From positions 1 to 53,280 of the forward strand of contig CANBZB010000002.1 of assembly GCA_947373745.1 (NCBI GenBank): 53,280 nt of DNA, written 5' to 3'. The notes under the pieces were generated by a model, which saw nothing but the letters and a program-made list of their open reading frames with translations, ran no database searches and was not told where the DNA came from. Numbering within the stretch: the first letter of the stretch is position 1; the number at the start of each line of letters is the position of its first letter. The stretch is from Burkholderiales bacterium (GTDB lineage: Bacteria; Pseudomonadota; Gammaproteobacteria; Burkholderiales; Burkholderiaceae_C). The position numbers were made by a program, and so were the translations under genes. Positions 42,478 to 51,502 of this stretch are shown here, piece after piece.

Positions 42478-43104
42478 TTAGTCAGCGTCAAGCCAATCGC
42501 ATATGGGTTTCCATTGCTCAAGGTCACGCTGGACTTTCGAGGGCGTTATGTCGAACATGGACAAACCATGGGCTGCCATGTGGACGTAATACTGGGTATC
42601 GCGCAAATAGGTTAAAACTGGAACGTGCAAGGTATCCATGAATTTTTTAAGATTTGCTGCAGCAACTGTACGGGCATCGACACGGTTACCGATTACGGCC
42701 ACTTGTGAAGTGTGCGCGCGTTTGAGTTGTAGCAACTTAACGATAAAGGCGTTGGTAGCTTGCATGTCAAACATGCTCGGCATGATAGGGACGATGATTT
42801 TGTCAGCCCTACCAATGACCTCTTGCATGCGCCAACCACTTAGGCCTCCAGGCGTATCGATAACTACATGGGTGGTGTCTTTGTAAGGTTTGGCGGTATA
42901 AATTAAATCCGCTTCGTATTCCCACGTGGAGATTTTTGGTAGCACCTCAGGGCGTTGCGACACCCAAAACTTAGAGGACCGTTGCACGTCGGCGTCGCCG
43001 AGCATCACTTGATGCCCAGAATTCGCTAAATATCCTGCAATATTGGTAGATAAAGTAGATTTACCTGAGCCCCCTTTGGGGTTAGCAATCACAACAACTT
43101 TCAT
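42478..43104 (-). CDS. Orphan ParA/MinD-family ATPase
   Basis: I place the start at the ATG at 43104 (208 residues); the track start at 43383 reads antisense into the transporter gene. The deviant Walker A motif is IANPKGGSGKST, the A' motif lies in MLGDADVQRS, and the Walker B in VVIDTPGG. No ParB or centromere-like repeats are nearby, so it is not a standard partition pair. Orphan ParA proteins position various cell components. The ATG overlaps the transporter stop by four bases (ATGA). Confidence 0.88.
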   Translation of the reverse strand: MKVVVIANPKGGSGKSTLSTNIAGYLANSGHQVMLGDADVQRSSKFWVSQRPEVLPKISTWEYEADLIYTAKPYKDTTHVVIDTPGGLSGWRMQEVIGRADKIIVPIMPSMFDMQATNAFIVKLLQLKRAHTSQVAVIGNRVDARTVAAANLKKFMDTLHVPVLTYLRDTQYYVHMAAHGLSMFDITPSKVQRDLEQWKPICDWLDAD

Positions 43105-43997
43105 ACCTCGGATGATACCTTGGTACGCATTTCCTGCCATAGTAAAAACATGCCGCTGGCAACAACAATCACAGCGCCCACAGCAACGGCATGGTCTGGT
43201 ATTTGTCCAAACACCAACCACCCACCAACCGTCATATACAAAATTTGTTGGTACAAAAATGGTCCTAAAAATGCTGCAGAAGCATACCGGTGCGCAGTGG
43301 CAACGCATACATGCCCCAGCCCGCCGCACAATCCAGTGAGCAAAATAACGCCCCAAGTCAATAGGTCTGCTGGCATTTGCCACTGCATGAACGCGACGGG
43401 AGCCAAGACAACGGTCGAGACGATGGCGGACATCAATTGGGTAGCCACTGGATTTTCACTTGCAGCCAAGCGCCGAGTCAGCATATTGAATCCGGCGTAC
43501 AACAATGCGTTGAGCACACTCAAAATAATGGCGGGATGAAACGCATGGCTGCCAGGCCGAATAATCACCAAGACTCCAGCAAAGCCCACCCAGATGGCGA
43601 TCCAACTCGCTGTATTTAATTTTTCTTTCAACCACCAAGAAGATAAAACTGCAATAAGAATGGGAACGGAGAACTGAATGGCCCCCGTTTCAGCCAGTTG
43701 TAAATACTGCAAGGCTATGAAATTGAGCGCAGTCATGACCACCAACATCAGTCCACGCACTAACTGCAACTTGATATGGGCCAACCGCAAGATATTCCAA
43801 CCCATCTTGGGCGCAAATATCAGGGACGTAATCACAACATGGGTGAAAAATCGCATCCATACCACTTGCAACACTGGCAAGGACAATACCAACCACTTGG
43901 CGCTGGTATCCAAGCTGGCAAACATCAAGGTAGTGAGTGTGACGAGTGCAATACCGATTTTTCGGTTTTTAGAACTGTCGCTAAGGAGTTGCGTCAT
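43101..43997 (-). CDS. EamA/DMT-family transporter
   Basis: About ten predicted membrane helices in two EamA repeats; the segments ATLMFASLDTSAKWLV and LQLAETGAIQFSVPILIAVLSSWW are typical of drug/metabolite exporters, and the 298-residue length fits. Substrate is unknown. The gene starts an apparent EamA-ParA(-aminotransferase) operon and is divergent from the ABC importer across a 153-base region that contains two clear inverted repeats. Confidence 0.92.
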   Translation of the reverse strand: MTQLLSDSSKNRKIGIALVTLTTLMFASLDTSAKWLVLSLPVLQVVWMRFFTHVVITSLIFAPKMGWNILRLAHIKLQLVRGLMLVVMTALNFIALQYLQLAETGAIQFSVPILIAVLSSWWLKEKLNTASWIAIWVGFAGVLVIIRPGSHAFHPAIILSVLNALLYAGFNMLTRRLAASENPVATQLMSAIVSTVVLAPVAFMQWQMPADLLTWGVILLTGLCGGLGHVCVATAHRYASAAFLGPFLYQQILYMTVGGWLVFGQIPDHAVAVGAVIVVASGMFLLWQEMRTKVSSEV

Positions 43998-44028
43998 GAA
44001 TCAAAAAGTAAGCGACTAAACCTAACTA

Positions 44029-44079
44029 TACCCCCATGTTACGAACCATATAGTTGCATTTGTGACGCACATGGGGGTA
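44029..44079. repeat. Perfect 11-base inverted repeat in the EamA/ABC divergent region
   Basis: TACCCCCATGT at 44029-44039 and ACATGGGGGTA at 44069-44079 are exact reverse complements, separated by 29 bases. Their centres are 40 bases apart, about four helical turns, so two dimers bound on the same face could loop the region. The 11-base identity is unlikely by chance. It resembles an operator pair for the divergent genes. Confidence 0.6.
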
Positions 44080-44093
44080 AAACATAGTATTGA

Positions 44094-44114
44094 TATGACC
44101 ATTAGCGTGTCATA
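44094..44114. promoter_or_regulatory. TATGAC-N9-GTCATA dyad upstream of the ABC ATPase
   Basis: The 6-base perfect dyad lies 36-56 bases before the ATPase ATG and overlaps a possible promoter (TTGATA at 44090, CATACT at 44111). Its size and symmetry suit a GntR- or LacI-type repressor, but no such gene is present nearby. A hexamer dyad alone is modest evidence. Confidence 0.35.
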
Positions 44115-44150
44115 CTGCGAGTTGAAATATCAGTAGCAGGAAATCTATAC

Positions 44151-45224
44151 ATGGCTAGCGTCACGATTGCATCGGTTAAAAAGAATTTTGGTGAAGTCCC
44201 CATTCTTCACGGCGTAGACATTGATATCCAAGACGGATCCTTCACAGTTTTGGTGGGGCCCTCCGGCTGCGGAAAATCCACACTTTTGCGCATGATCGCT
44301 GGCTTAGAACAAATTAGCGCAGGTGAAATTCGAATTGGCGATAAACGCGTCAACGATTTACCTCCCAAAGAGCGCGATATCGCCATGGTTTTCCAAAACT
44401 ATGCCTTGTATCCGCACATGACGGTACGCGAGAACATGGCGTTCTCTTTAGAACTTGCCAAAGAAAGCAAAAGCGATATTGACGCAAAAGTGAACCGTGC
44501 TGCCGAAATTTTGGCGCTGGGTCCGCTACTTGAACGTTATCCAAGGCAACTGTCTGGCGGACAACGCCAACGCGTTGCCATGGGACGTGCGATTGTGCGT
44601 AATCCTCAGGTCTTCTTGTTTGACGAACCTCTTTCCAATCTCGACGCGAAATTGCGTGTGGCGATGCGCAGCGAGATCAAAGAACTGCACCAACGGCTAA
44701 AAACCACTTCTATTTATGTCACCCACGACCAAATCGAAGCGATGACCATGGGCGACAAAATTGTGGTGATGCGTGATGGGCGGATTGAGCAAACGGGATC
44801 TCCGCTAGATTTGTATGACATGCCCGCCAACCAATTTGTTGCTGGATTCATTGGCTCTCCCGCCATGAACTTCTTGCCTTGTACGGTGCGACGCAGTGGC
44901 GGTACTTCACGCATCGAGTTGTCAGATGGAACGCTTCTGGATGCACCACTGGGCTCAGGTGGAGTTGACGGCCAGACCGCAGTCTTTGGTACGCGTCCTG
45001 AACACTTAACACTCGCAAACTCCGGCGGCATTTCTGCGCGAGTCGTAGTCATGGAACCTACCGGTATGGACACCTTTGTGGCGTGCCGTCATGGCGAAAC
45101 AGAGTTGTCGGCAGTATTCAGGGAACGCCATGATTTTGCTGTCGACAGCACGATTCATTTAATACCCGACCTCACGCGTGCCCATTTATTTGATGCGCAA
45201 ACCGGTGTTCGACTCGCCGCCTAA
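44151..45224 (+). CDS. Carbohydrate-type ABC transporter ATPase (MalK/UgpC family)
   Basis: All motifs are present: Walker A GPSGCGKST (36-44), signature LSGGQRQRVAMG, Walker B VFLFDEPLSNLDAK and the switch H in YVTHDQIEAM. After residue about 235 comes a TOBE-like C-terminal domain (MNFLPCTVRR to GTRPEHLTL), as in sugar importers. The order ATPase-receptor-permease-permease forms one operon. It is 357 residues, normal for the family. The substrate is probably a sugar or polyol; sequence does not tell which. Confidence 0.93.
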   Translation: MASVTIASVKKNFGEVPILHGVDIDIQDGSFTVLVGPSGCGKSTLLRMIAGLEQISAGEIRIGDKRVNDLPPKERDIAMVFQNYALYPHMTVRENMAFSLELAKESKSDIDAKVNRAAEILALGPLLERYPRQLSGGQRQRVAMGRAIVRNPQVFLFDEPLSNLDAKLRVAMRSEIKELHQRLKTTSIYVTHDQIEAMTMGDKIVVMRDGRIEQTGSPLDLYDMPANQFVAGFIGSPAMNFLPCTVRRSGGTSRIELSDGTLLDAPLGSGGVDGQTAVFGTRPEHLTLANSGGISARVVVMEPTGMDTFVACRHGETELSAVFRERHDFAVDSTIHLIPDLTRAHLFDAQTGVRLAA

Positions 45225-45304
45225 AGCGCGCCCACTAGATTAGATTCGTACATATTCATTTTCCCGTTGTCAGTCCGTTTTAATTCATCCAAAGGAGACT
45301 ATTT

Positions 45305-46636
45305 ATGACTAAATTCAATCGACGGAATTTTCTAGGGAGCACTGCTACGGTTGCAGCGGCCTCTTCCACACTAGGCGCAGGTGCTTTAAGTTTTGCACCC
45401 GCGGCACAAGCCCAGACTATGAGCTTCAAGCCTGAGAAAGGCGCTAAATTGCGCGTTTTGCGCTGGAGCCGTTTTGTGCAAGGCGACATCGATGCCTACA
45501 TGGCGAACGTGAAGAAATTCACAGATGCCACGGGTGTTGAAGTGCGTGTAGACAACGAAGGCTGGGAAGACGTACGACCCAAAGCTGCGGTAGCCGCCAA
45601 CACGGGTGCGGGTCCTGACATTATTTTGTCTACCAACGACGATGCCAACCTCTACCCTGAAAAACTCCTTGATGTCACAGACCTATGCGAGTATTTAGGT
45701 AAAAAATACGGTGGCTTTTATCCAGCTGCACAAACTTACCTCAAGCCCGATGGTAAAAAATGGATCGGCGTTCCTTTAGGCGCTGCAGGCGCGATGATGG
45801 TCTATCGCCAAAGCATGCTCAAAGCCGCTGGTTTTGATAGCTTCCCTAAAGACACAGATGGCTTCTTGCGCATGTGTAAGGCCCTCAAAGAAAAAGGCAC
45901 ACCTGTCGGCTTTGCACTTGGCAATGCTACTGGTGATGGCTTGTGGTGTAACTGGCTACTATGGGCATTTGGTGGCAAGTTAGTCGACAAAGACAACAAG
46001 GTGGTGATTGACAGTCCTGAGACGATCAAAGCTTTGGAATACGCCAAAGAGTTGTATGCAACCTTCATCCCCGGCACTTTGTCTTGGCTCGACCCCAATA
46101 ACAACAAGGCGTTCTTGGATGGACAAATCAGCGTGACCAACAACGGTATCTCGATTTACTACGCCACCAAAAATTCACCTGACCCGAAAGTACGTGAACT
46201 CAATCCTGACGTCTACCACGCCAACTATCCAATCGGCCCTGTCGGTGTAGCAACAGAATCGCATCTATTCTTCAATCAAATGATCATGAAGTACACCAAG
46301 TACCCACAAGCTGCCAAAGAGTTCTTGCGCTTCATGATGGAGAAAGAGCAGTTCGATCCATGGTTGACTGGTGCTGGCGGCTATATCGCTCAGCCTTTGG
46401 CCGCGTATGAGAAAACTTCGATCTGGACGTCTGATCCCAAGCACACGCCTTACCGCGATTGCGTCAAGAACATGCGACCAGCGGGTTATGCCGGCAAACT
46501 GGGCTATGCCTCCGCTGGTGCGGGCGCTGACTTTATCGTCGTCAACATGGTGGCTGAAGCTGCCAGCGGTTCGAAGACACCCAAAGAAGCCGCAGAACGC
46601 GCCCAAAAGCGTGCTGAGCGTTACTACAAAGTCTAA
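45305..46636 (+). CDS. ABC sugar-binding protein with Tat signal
   Basis: A twin-arginine signal (NRRNFLGSTATVAAASS) ends near APAAQAQ. The mature part has family 1 extracellular receptor features: LRVLRWSRFVQGDID, VDNEGWEDVRPKAAVAANTGAGPDI and GDGLWCNWLLWAFGG. AAAGGAG lies before the ATG. It binds a solute for the permeases that follow. The Tat signal implies export after folding, which is less common for sugar receptors. Confidence 0.92.
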   Translation: MTKFNRRNFLGSTATVAAASSTLGAGALSFAPAAQAQTMSFKPEKGAKLRVLRWSRFVQGDIDAYMANVKKFTDATGVEVRVDNEGWEDVRPKAAVAANTGAGPDIILSTNDDANLYPEKLLDVTDLCEYLGKKYGGFYPAAQTYLKPDGKKWIGVPLGAAGAMMVYRQSMLKAAGFDSFPKDTDGFLRMCKALKEKGTPVGFALGNATGDGLWCNWLLWAFGGKLVDKDNKVVIDSPETIKALEYAKELYATFIPGTLSWLDPNNNKAFLDGQISVTNNGISIYYATKNSPDPKVRELNPDVYHANYPIGPVGVATESHLFFNQMIMKYTKYPQAAKEFLRFMMEKEQFDPWLTGAGGYIAQPLAAYEKTSIWTSDPKHTPYRDCVKNMRPAGYAGKLGYASAGAGADFIVVNMVAEAASGSKTPKEAAERAQKRAERYYKV

Positions 46637-46662
46637 AGACGATTTCTATAACCACTGCCCCT

Positions 46663-47577
46663 ATGACGACATCCATGCTCGAGAAACTTCAGAACAGCCG
46701 CAATGTGCTGGGCTTGATCTTTATGCTGCCAGCTGCAGTGCTGTTGCTGCTGTTTCTGACGTATCCCTTGGGCTTGGGTGTCTGGCTCGGTTTTACCGAT
46801 GCCAAAGTGGGGCGGCCTGGTGAATGGATTGGTCTTGAAAACTATATTTTTCTAGCGGGTGACAGCGTCACCCAGCTAGCGCTTTTCAACACCTTGTTCT
46901 ACACCACGATTGCCAGTGCTGTGAAGTTTTTTCTAGGCCTGTGGTTGGCTTTATTGCTCAATAAGAATATTCGCTTCAAATCATTTTTCAGGGCCATCAT
47001 TTTGTTGCCCTATATCGTTCCAACAGCTTTGTCTGCCATCGCCTTTTGGTGGATTTTTGACTCTCAGTTCTCCATCATTAGCTGGGGCTTAGTCAAGATG
47101 GGATTCATTGACAAATATATCGACTTCCTGGGTGATCCTTGGAATGCGCGTTTTTCTACTATCGCTGCAAACATATGGAGGGGCGTGCCCTTCGTAGCCA
47201 TTACTTTGCTTGCCGGCTTGCAAACCATCTCGCCCTCCTATTACGAAGCTTCAGCGATTGATGGGGCAACACCTTGGCAACAGTTCTACCACGTGACTTT
47301 GCCATTGCTCACACCCATCATTGCGGTGGTGATGACTTTCTCGGTGTTGTTCACCTTCACAGATTTCCAACTTATCTATGTCATCACACGCGGTGGGCCC
47401 TTGAACGCCACGCATTTGATGGCAACTTTATCCTTCCAACGTGCGATCTCAGGGGGTGCACTTGGTGAAGGCGCCGCGATCTCGATAGCGATGGTGCCGT
47501 TCTTACTCGCAGCCATTATGTTTAGCTACTTTGGCCTCCAAAGACGTGCATGGCAACAAGGAGGTGATGACAAATGA
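46663..47577 (+). CDS. ABC transporter permease, UgpA/MalF type
   Basis: Six membrane helices and the EAA loop YYEASAIDGATPWQQFYHVTLPLL identify an inner-membrane permease of the carbohydrate family; 304 residues is typical. It pairs with the next protein, whose start overlaps its stop by four bases (ATGA). Together they form the pore of the importer. Confidence 0.93.
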   Translation: MTTSMLEKLQNSRNVLGLIFMLPAAVLLLLFLTYPLGLGVWLGFTDAKVGRPGEWIGLENYIFLAGDSVTQLALFNTLFYTTIASAVKFFLGLWLALLLNKNIRFKSFFRAIILLPYIVPTALSAIAFWWIFDSQFSIISWGLVKMGFIDKYIDFLGDPWNARFSTIAANIWRGVPFVAITLLAGLQTISPSYYEASAIDGATPWQQFYHVTLPLLTPIIAVVMTFSVLFTFTDFQLIYVITRGGPLNATHLMATLSFQRAISGGALGEGAAISIAMVPFLLAAIMFSYFGLQRRAWQQGGDDK

Positions 47578-48446
47578 GCCAAGACCAAAGTGATACCGTT
47601 GGCATGTCCTATTTGGACAGCCGTTCACGCCAATTCTTCACGACTTACTTGCCGCTCTTGGCATTTTTATTCGTATTGCTGTTTCCTTTTTACTGGATGG
47701 GTGTCACCACATTCAAGCCCGACAACGAATTGCTGTCGCGCGACGGAAATCCATTTTGGATAGTTGCCCCAACGTTGGCGCACATCGAGAAATTGCTTTT
47801 CAAAACCGAGTATCCCCAGTGGATGTGGAACACCGTTGTAGTGTCTGTTACAGCAACATTCTTTTCATTGTTGGCTTCTGTATTTGCGGCCTATGCGATT
47901 GAACGTTTGCGGTTTTCTGGTGCTAAAAATGTAGGTCTTGGTATTTTCTTGGCGTACTTGGTTCCGCCATCTATATTGTTTATTCCATTGGCTTCTGTCG
48001 TGTTTCAAATGGGCTTGTTTGATACCCGCTTGGCCCTCATCCTCACCTACCCTACTTTCTTAATTCCGTTTTGCACATGGTTGCTAATGGGTTACTTCCG
48101 CTCTATCCCCATGGAATTGGAAGAATGCGCATTGATTGATGGTGCCAACCGTTGGCAGATCTTGGTCAAGATCATCTTGCCATTGGCTGTGCCAGGTTTG
48201 ATCTCTGCTGGCATCTTTGCCTTCACACTGTCTTGGAACGAGTTCATTTACGCACTCACCTTTGTTTCATCGAGTGAAGTCAAAACTTTGCCCGTCGGTG
48301 TCGTCACCGAATTAGTGGAAGGTGATGTGTACCACTGGGGCGCGCTGATGGCAGGCGCCCTCTTTGGTTCACTCCCCGTTGCGTTGATCTACTCTTTCTT
48401 TGTCGAGTACTACGTCTCAGGCATGACCGGTTCGGTCAAAGAATAA
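47574..48446 (+). CDS. ABC transporter permease, UgpE/MalG type
   Basis: The second permease has the EAA loop ELEECALIDGANRWQILVKIILPLA and six hydrophobic helices in 290 residues. It overlaps the first permease gene by four bases. The TAA directly abuts the stop codon of the convergent dehydrogenase gene with no bases between them. Confidence 0.93.
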   Translation: MSQDQSDTVGMSYLDSRSRQFFTTYLPLLAFLFVLLFPFYWMGVTTFKPDNELLSRDGNPFWIVAPTLAHIEKLLFKTEYPQWMWNTVVVSVTATFFSLLASVFAAYAIERLRFSGAKNVGLGIFLAYLVPPSILFIPLASVVFQMGLFDTRLALILTYPTFLIPFCTWLLMGYFRSIPMELEECALIDGANRWQILVKIILPLAVPGLISAGIFAFTLSWNEFIYALTFVSSSEVKTLPVGVVTELVEGDVYHWGALMAGALFGSLPVALIYSFFVEYYVSGMTGSVKE

Positions 48447-49328
48447 TCAGGATTTTTTCAACCACCGCACCAAGTGCTCTGCAGCGTCTGCATCGCCTAA
48501 GCCTAACTTAGCAGACGCTTCAAAATTTGCCATCGCAAGCTCTGTCAGAGGGAGTTTTCTTTCTAGCGTTTGCGCGTGCGTGCGCATGGCAGTTAAGTCT
48601 TTGATCACGGTGTTGAGTGTGACGTTGACCGTATCTGACTTGCCGTCAATCAAGGATTGCGCAATAAAAGACCCACGGTTTTTCAACAAGTTAGGACCGC
48701 CTGAGGTCTCTGAAAAAATATCAATGACCCGTTTTGGATCTAGACCCAAAGGTTGAATCAAGGACAAAGCTTCGGCAAAGGTGTGCCAATACACAAGCAA
48801 AGGCAAGTTGATAGCCAACTTCATCATGGATCCAGCACCATGGTTGCCCACATGCTCGATCCGCTTGCACATGTGTTCTAGCAAGGGCCTGGCAATCTCT
48901 AAGTCTTCTGCACTGCCTCCGACGAATCCAATGAGCTTGCCCTCTTTCGCTGGGCCAATACTTCCGCCTACAGGGCACTCCAAATATTTCACGCCAACTT
49001 TTGCGGCCTTCTCTGCCATGCCCGCTTGCTTGTCAGGAGAGACGGTGCTCATCTCAATGATTAGTTTGTCTGGAGCTGGTGCAGACAAAAGTCCGTTTGC
49101 AGAGAAGTAAACATCGTCGAGTGCTTGCTCATTGGTCAACAAACAAATCACGATATCTGCTTGTTGTAGCAAGTCTTTGGGCGTGGCGCACCAAGTGGCA
49201 CCCAAGTCCATAGCAGCCTTTGCTTTAGCTTCGGTTCTGTTCCATACCAACAAGTCGTGTCCGACAGACTTCAAACGCGCTGCAATTGCAGTGCCCATTT
49301 TTCCGGTTCCAGCGATACCAATCTTCAT
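48447..49328 (-). CDS. NAD(P)-dependent beta-hydroxyacid dehydrogenase (3-HIBDH family)
   Basis: The Rossmann motif is GIAGTGKMGTAIAARL and the catalytic lysine is in GSMMKLAINLPL. The substrate loop reads ECPVGGSIGPAKEGK, so the serine of the common DAPVSGG motif is a glycine. The length is 293 residues. It would act on a beta-hydroxy acid or semialdehyde. It follows Bug receptor 6 by seven bases, so the receptor probably brings in its substrate or a precursor. Confidence 0.9.
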   Translation of the reverse strand: MKIGIAGTGKMGTAIAARLKSVGHDLLVWNRTEAKAKAAMDLGATWCATPKDLLQQADIVICLLTNEQALDDVYFSANGLLSAPAPDKLIIEMSTVSPDKQAGMAEKAAKVGVKYLECPVGGSIGPAKEGKLIGFVGGSAEDLEIARPLLEHMCKRIEHVGNHGAGSMMKLAINLPLLVYWHTFAEALSLIQPLGLDPKRVIDIFSETSGGPNLLKNRGSFIAQSLIDGKSDTVNVTLNTVIKDLTAMRTHAQTLERKLPLTELAMANFEASAKLGLGDADAAEHLVRWLKKS

Positions 49329-49335
49329 AGCTTTT

Positions 49336-50331
49336 TCACTCCAGTTTCATGTCACGAATCACGGCACGGAATTGGTCCATTTGCCGTTTCAAAATTGCGT
49401 CTTGCTCTGCAGGCGTCGATCCAACACCCTCTGCGCCTAAATCAGCAAGGCGCTTGACTACATCGGGGTTGCGCACCGCAGCGATGATCTCGCGGTTCAA
49501 GCGGTCGATGATGTCTTTGGGTGTTTTAGCAGGTGCAAACACACCATTCCAGCCTTCTAGCTCCAACCCAGGAAATCCCAACTCTTTGACGGTGGGCACG
49601 TCCGGTAAACCAGCGATACGCTTGGTAGCGGTGGTTGCTAACGCACGCAAAGTACCTGCTTTTATTTCAGCCAAGGATGAAGAGAGTTGATCACCGCCCA
49701 CTTGAATACGACCAGAGAGCAACTCTTGCTTGAGCGGAGCAGCACCTTTGAAGGGTACATGTTCCATTTCAATTTTGGCGTCACGCTTATACGATTCACC
49801 TAAGACGTGCATTGCCGATCCAGGACCGGTAGAGCCGTAGTTGTATTGCAAGCTTTTATTAGTTCTCAATAAATTCGCTAGCTCGCGAAGATCTTTGGCG
49901 GGGACGCTAGGGTTAGCAGTCCAAACAAATGGCACGGACACAGCGATAGACACGCCCGCGAAATCTGTATCCACATTGAAGGGCGAACGGTTGTTCAAGG
50001 TCTGCGCAACAGAAGACAGTGGGAATGTAAGGTTGTGCATCAAGATGGTGTAGCCATCGGGCGCAGCTTTCGCAACTATGTCAGCACCGATCGCGCCACC
50101 TGCACCACCGCGGTTGTCGACCAATACCGGTTGGCCCATGGATTCGCTCATGCGCTGGGCCACGATTCGGGCCACGATATCGGTTGTCCCACCTGCGGGG
50201 AAAGGCACGATCATTTTGATGGGCTTGGATGGGTATGCCTGTGCAAGGGCCAAACCTGGCATGGCCGCCACGCACAGCGCTCCAAACAAAACCGTGAATA
50301 CGCGACGCATGGTCTGCCGTTTGCAATGCAT
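49336..50331 (-). CDS. Bug/TctC-family periplasmic receptor 6
   Basis: Signal peptide (RRVFTVLFGALCVAAMPGLALAQ), then YPSKPIKMIVPFPAGGTTDIVAR, KAAPDGYTILMHN and HVPFKGAAPL; 331 residues. It is the first gene of a pair with the dehydrogenase. The 190-base region divergent to the tctCBA operon probably holds promoters for both. Confidence 0.93.
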   Translation of the reverse strand: MHCKRQTMRRVFTVLFGALCVAAMPGLALAQAYPSKPIKMIVPFPAGGTTDIVARIVAQRMSESMGQPVLVDNRGGAGGAIGADIVAKAAPDGYTILMHNLTFPLSSVAQTLNNRSPFNVDTDFAGVSIAVSVPFVWTANPSVPAKDLRELANLLRTNKSLQYNYGSTGPGSAMHVLGESYKRDAKIEMEHVPFKGAAPLKQELLSGRIQVGGDQLSSSLAEIKAGTLRALATTATKRIAGLPDVPTVKELGFPGLELEGWNGVFAPAKTPKDIIDRLNREIIAAVRNPDVVKRLADLGAEGVGSTPAEQDAILKRQMDQFRAVIRDMKLE

Positions 50332-50521
50332 ATCTATCTCCTTGTTGAAAATAACGGAATTCTGCTTATTCCCTTCGTTTCACTATCGCATAAGGGCGTG
50401 TATGACTTTGGTCCCTTAAGCGACAAAGACCAGGAGGGGTTTGCCATAGAGGGGTAATCCCCACTGACAAAAATACACGCCAATGCCAAGATAAACAGTA
50501 CTTTGTTTAGGAGACATTTAT

Positions 50522-51496
50522 ATGACACGTCGCGTATTTTCTAAATCTTTACTGGCCCTCTCACTAGGCTTAACTCTCGTAGGTTCTGCTCTTGCGCAGA
50601 GCTACCCTTCTCGCCCTATCACCATGGTGGTTCCATGGGGTGCCGGTGGTGGAACAGACGCTACCGCGCGTATCGTCGCAGCCTTAATGGAAAAGGAAAT
50701 GGGACAACCTGTCAACGTCGTCAACCGCACTGGCGGCAATGGCGTAGTGGGCCACTCTGCCATCGCGATGGCACCTGCTGACGGCTACACGATTGGCATG
50801 ATCACCGTAGAGATTTCAATGATGCATTGGGCTGGCTTGACAGAACTCAATCCCAAAGATTACACACCGCTGTCTTTGATGAACATCGACCCTGCCGCTG
50901 TCACGGTACGTACAGATTCACCTTATAAAAATGTCAACGACTTGATCAACGCGGTCAAAGCCAACCCTGGTAAGTTCAAAGCGTCGGGCACTGGTCAAGG
51001 CGGCATTTGGCATTTGGCTCTTGCTGGCATGTTGAAAGACCAAAAATTAGATGTCAGCGCTGTACCTTGGGTGCCCTCTAACGGCGCCGCCCCTGCCATG
51101 AATGACTTGGCTGCTGGAGGTATTGAGTTTGTGACTTGCTCACTACCCGAATCACGCGCACTGATTGACGCCGGCAAAGCCCGTCCACTCGCGGTGATGG
51201 CCACGCAGCCTTCAGGTTTGTATCCCAATGTGCCCACTTTGAAGTCAGCTACTGGAAGTAACTGGACGATCGGTGCATGGCGCGGTATCGCAGGACCTAA
51301 AGGATTACCAGCCGATGTACAAGCCAAGCTCGGCGCAGTGCTTAAGAAAATTTATGACAGCCAAGATTACCAAGGCTTTATGCAGCAGCGTGGCTTTGGC
51401 GTGGTTTATGCCGATGCCAAAGGCTTTGAGCAATTCATGGCCAAAGGTGATGCCGATATGGGCGTTGTCATGAAGTCTCTCGGATTAGCCAAATAA
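50522..51496 (+). CDS. tctC: Tripartite tricarboxylate transporter receptor TctC
   Basis: A 324-residue Bug/TctC protein with a signal peptide (SKSLLALSLGLTLVGSALAQ) and YPSRPITMVVPWGAGGGTDATAR. Unlike the other six receptors it is followed directly by TctB and TctA, so it is the true receptor of a tripartite transporter. GGAGAC precedes the ATG. The ligand is a tricarboxylate or related acid by family. Confidence 0.94.
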   Translation: MTRRVFSKSLLALSLGLTLVGSALAQSYPSRPITMVVPWGAGGGTDATARIVAALMEKEMGQPVNVVNRTGGNGVVGHSAIAMAPADGYTIGMITVEISMMHWAGLTELNPKDYTPLSLMNIDPAAVTVRTDSPYKNVNDLINAVKANPGKFKASGTGQGGIWHLALAGMLKDQKLDVSAVPWVPSNGAAPAMNDLAAGGIEFVTCSLPESRALIDAGKARPLAVMATQPSGLYPNVPTLKSATGSNWTIGAWRGIAGPKGLPADVQAKLGAVLKKIYDSQDYQGFMQQRGFGVVYADAKGFEQFMAKGDADMGVVMKSLGLAK

Positions 51497-51502
51497 GCAT
51501 TT

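Noticed and set aside
42478-43383. 301-residue ORF for the ParA-like gene
   Set aside because: The first 93 residues are cysteine/tryptophan-rich and read over the end of the EamA gene; the Walker motif begins right after the ATG at 43104.
16676-50406. Hexamer TATGAC (or GTCATA) in several promoter regions
   Set aside because: A six-base word is expected about 26 times on both strands in a window of this size; its presence in promoters is not more than chance allows.
50451-50462. GGGGTAATCCCC hairpin upstream of tctC as a terminator or operator
   Set aside because: The stem is only four bases with no T tract and no repeat nearby; too weak to call.
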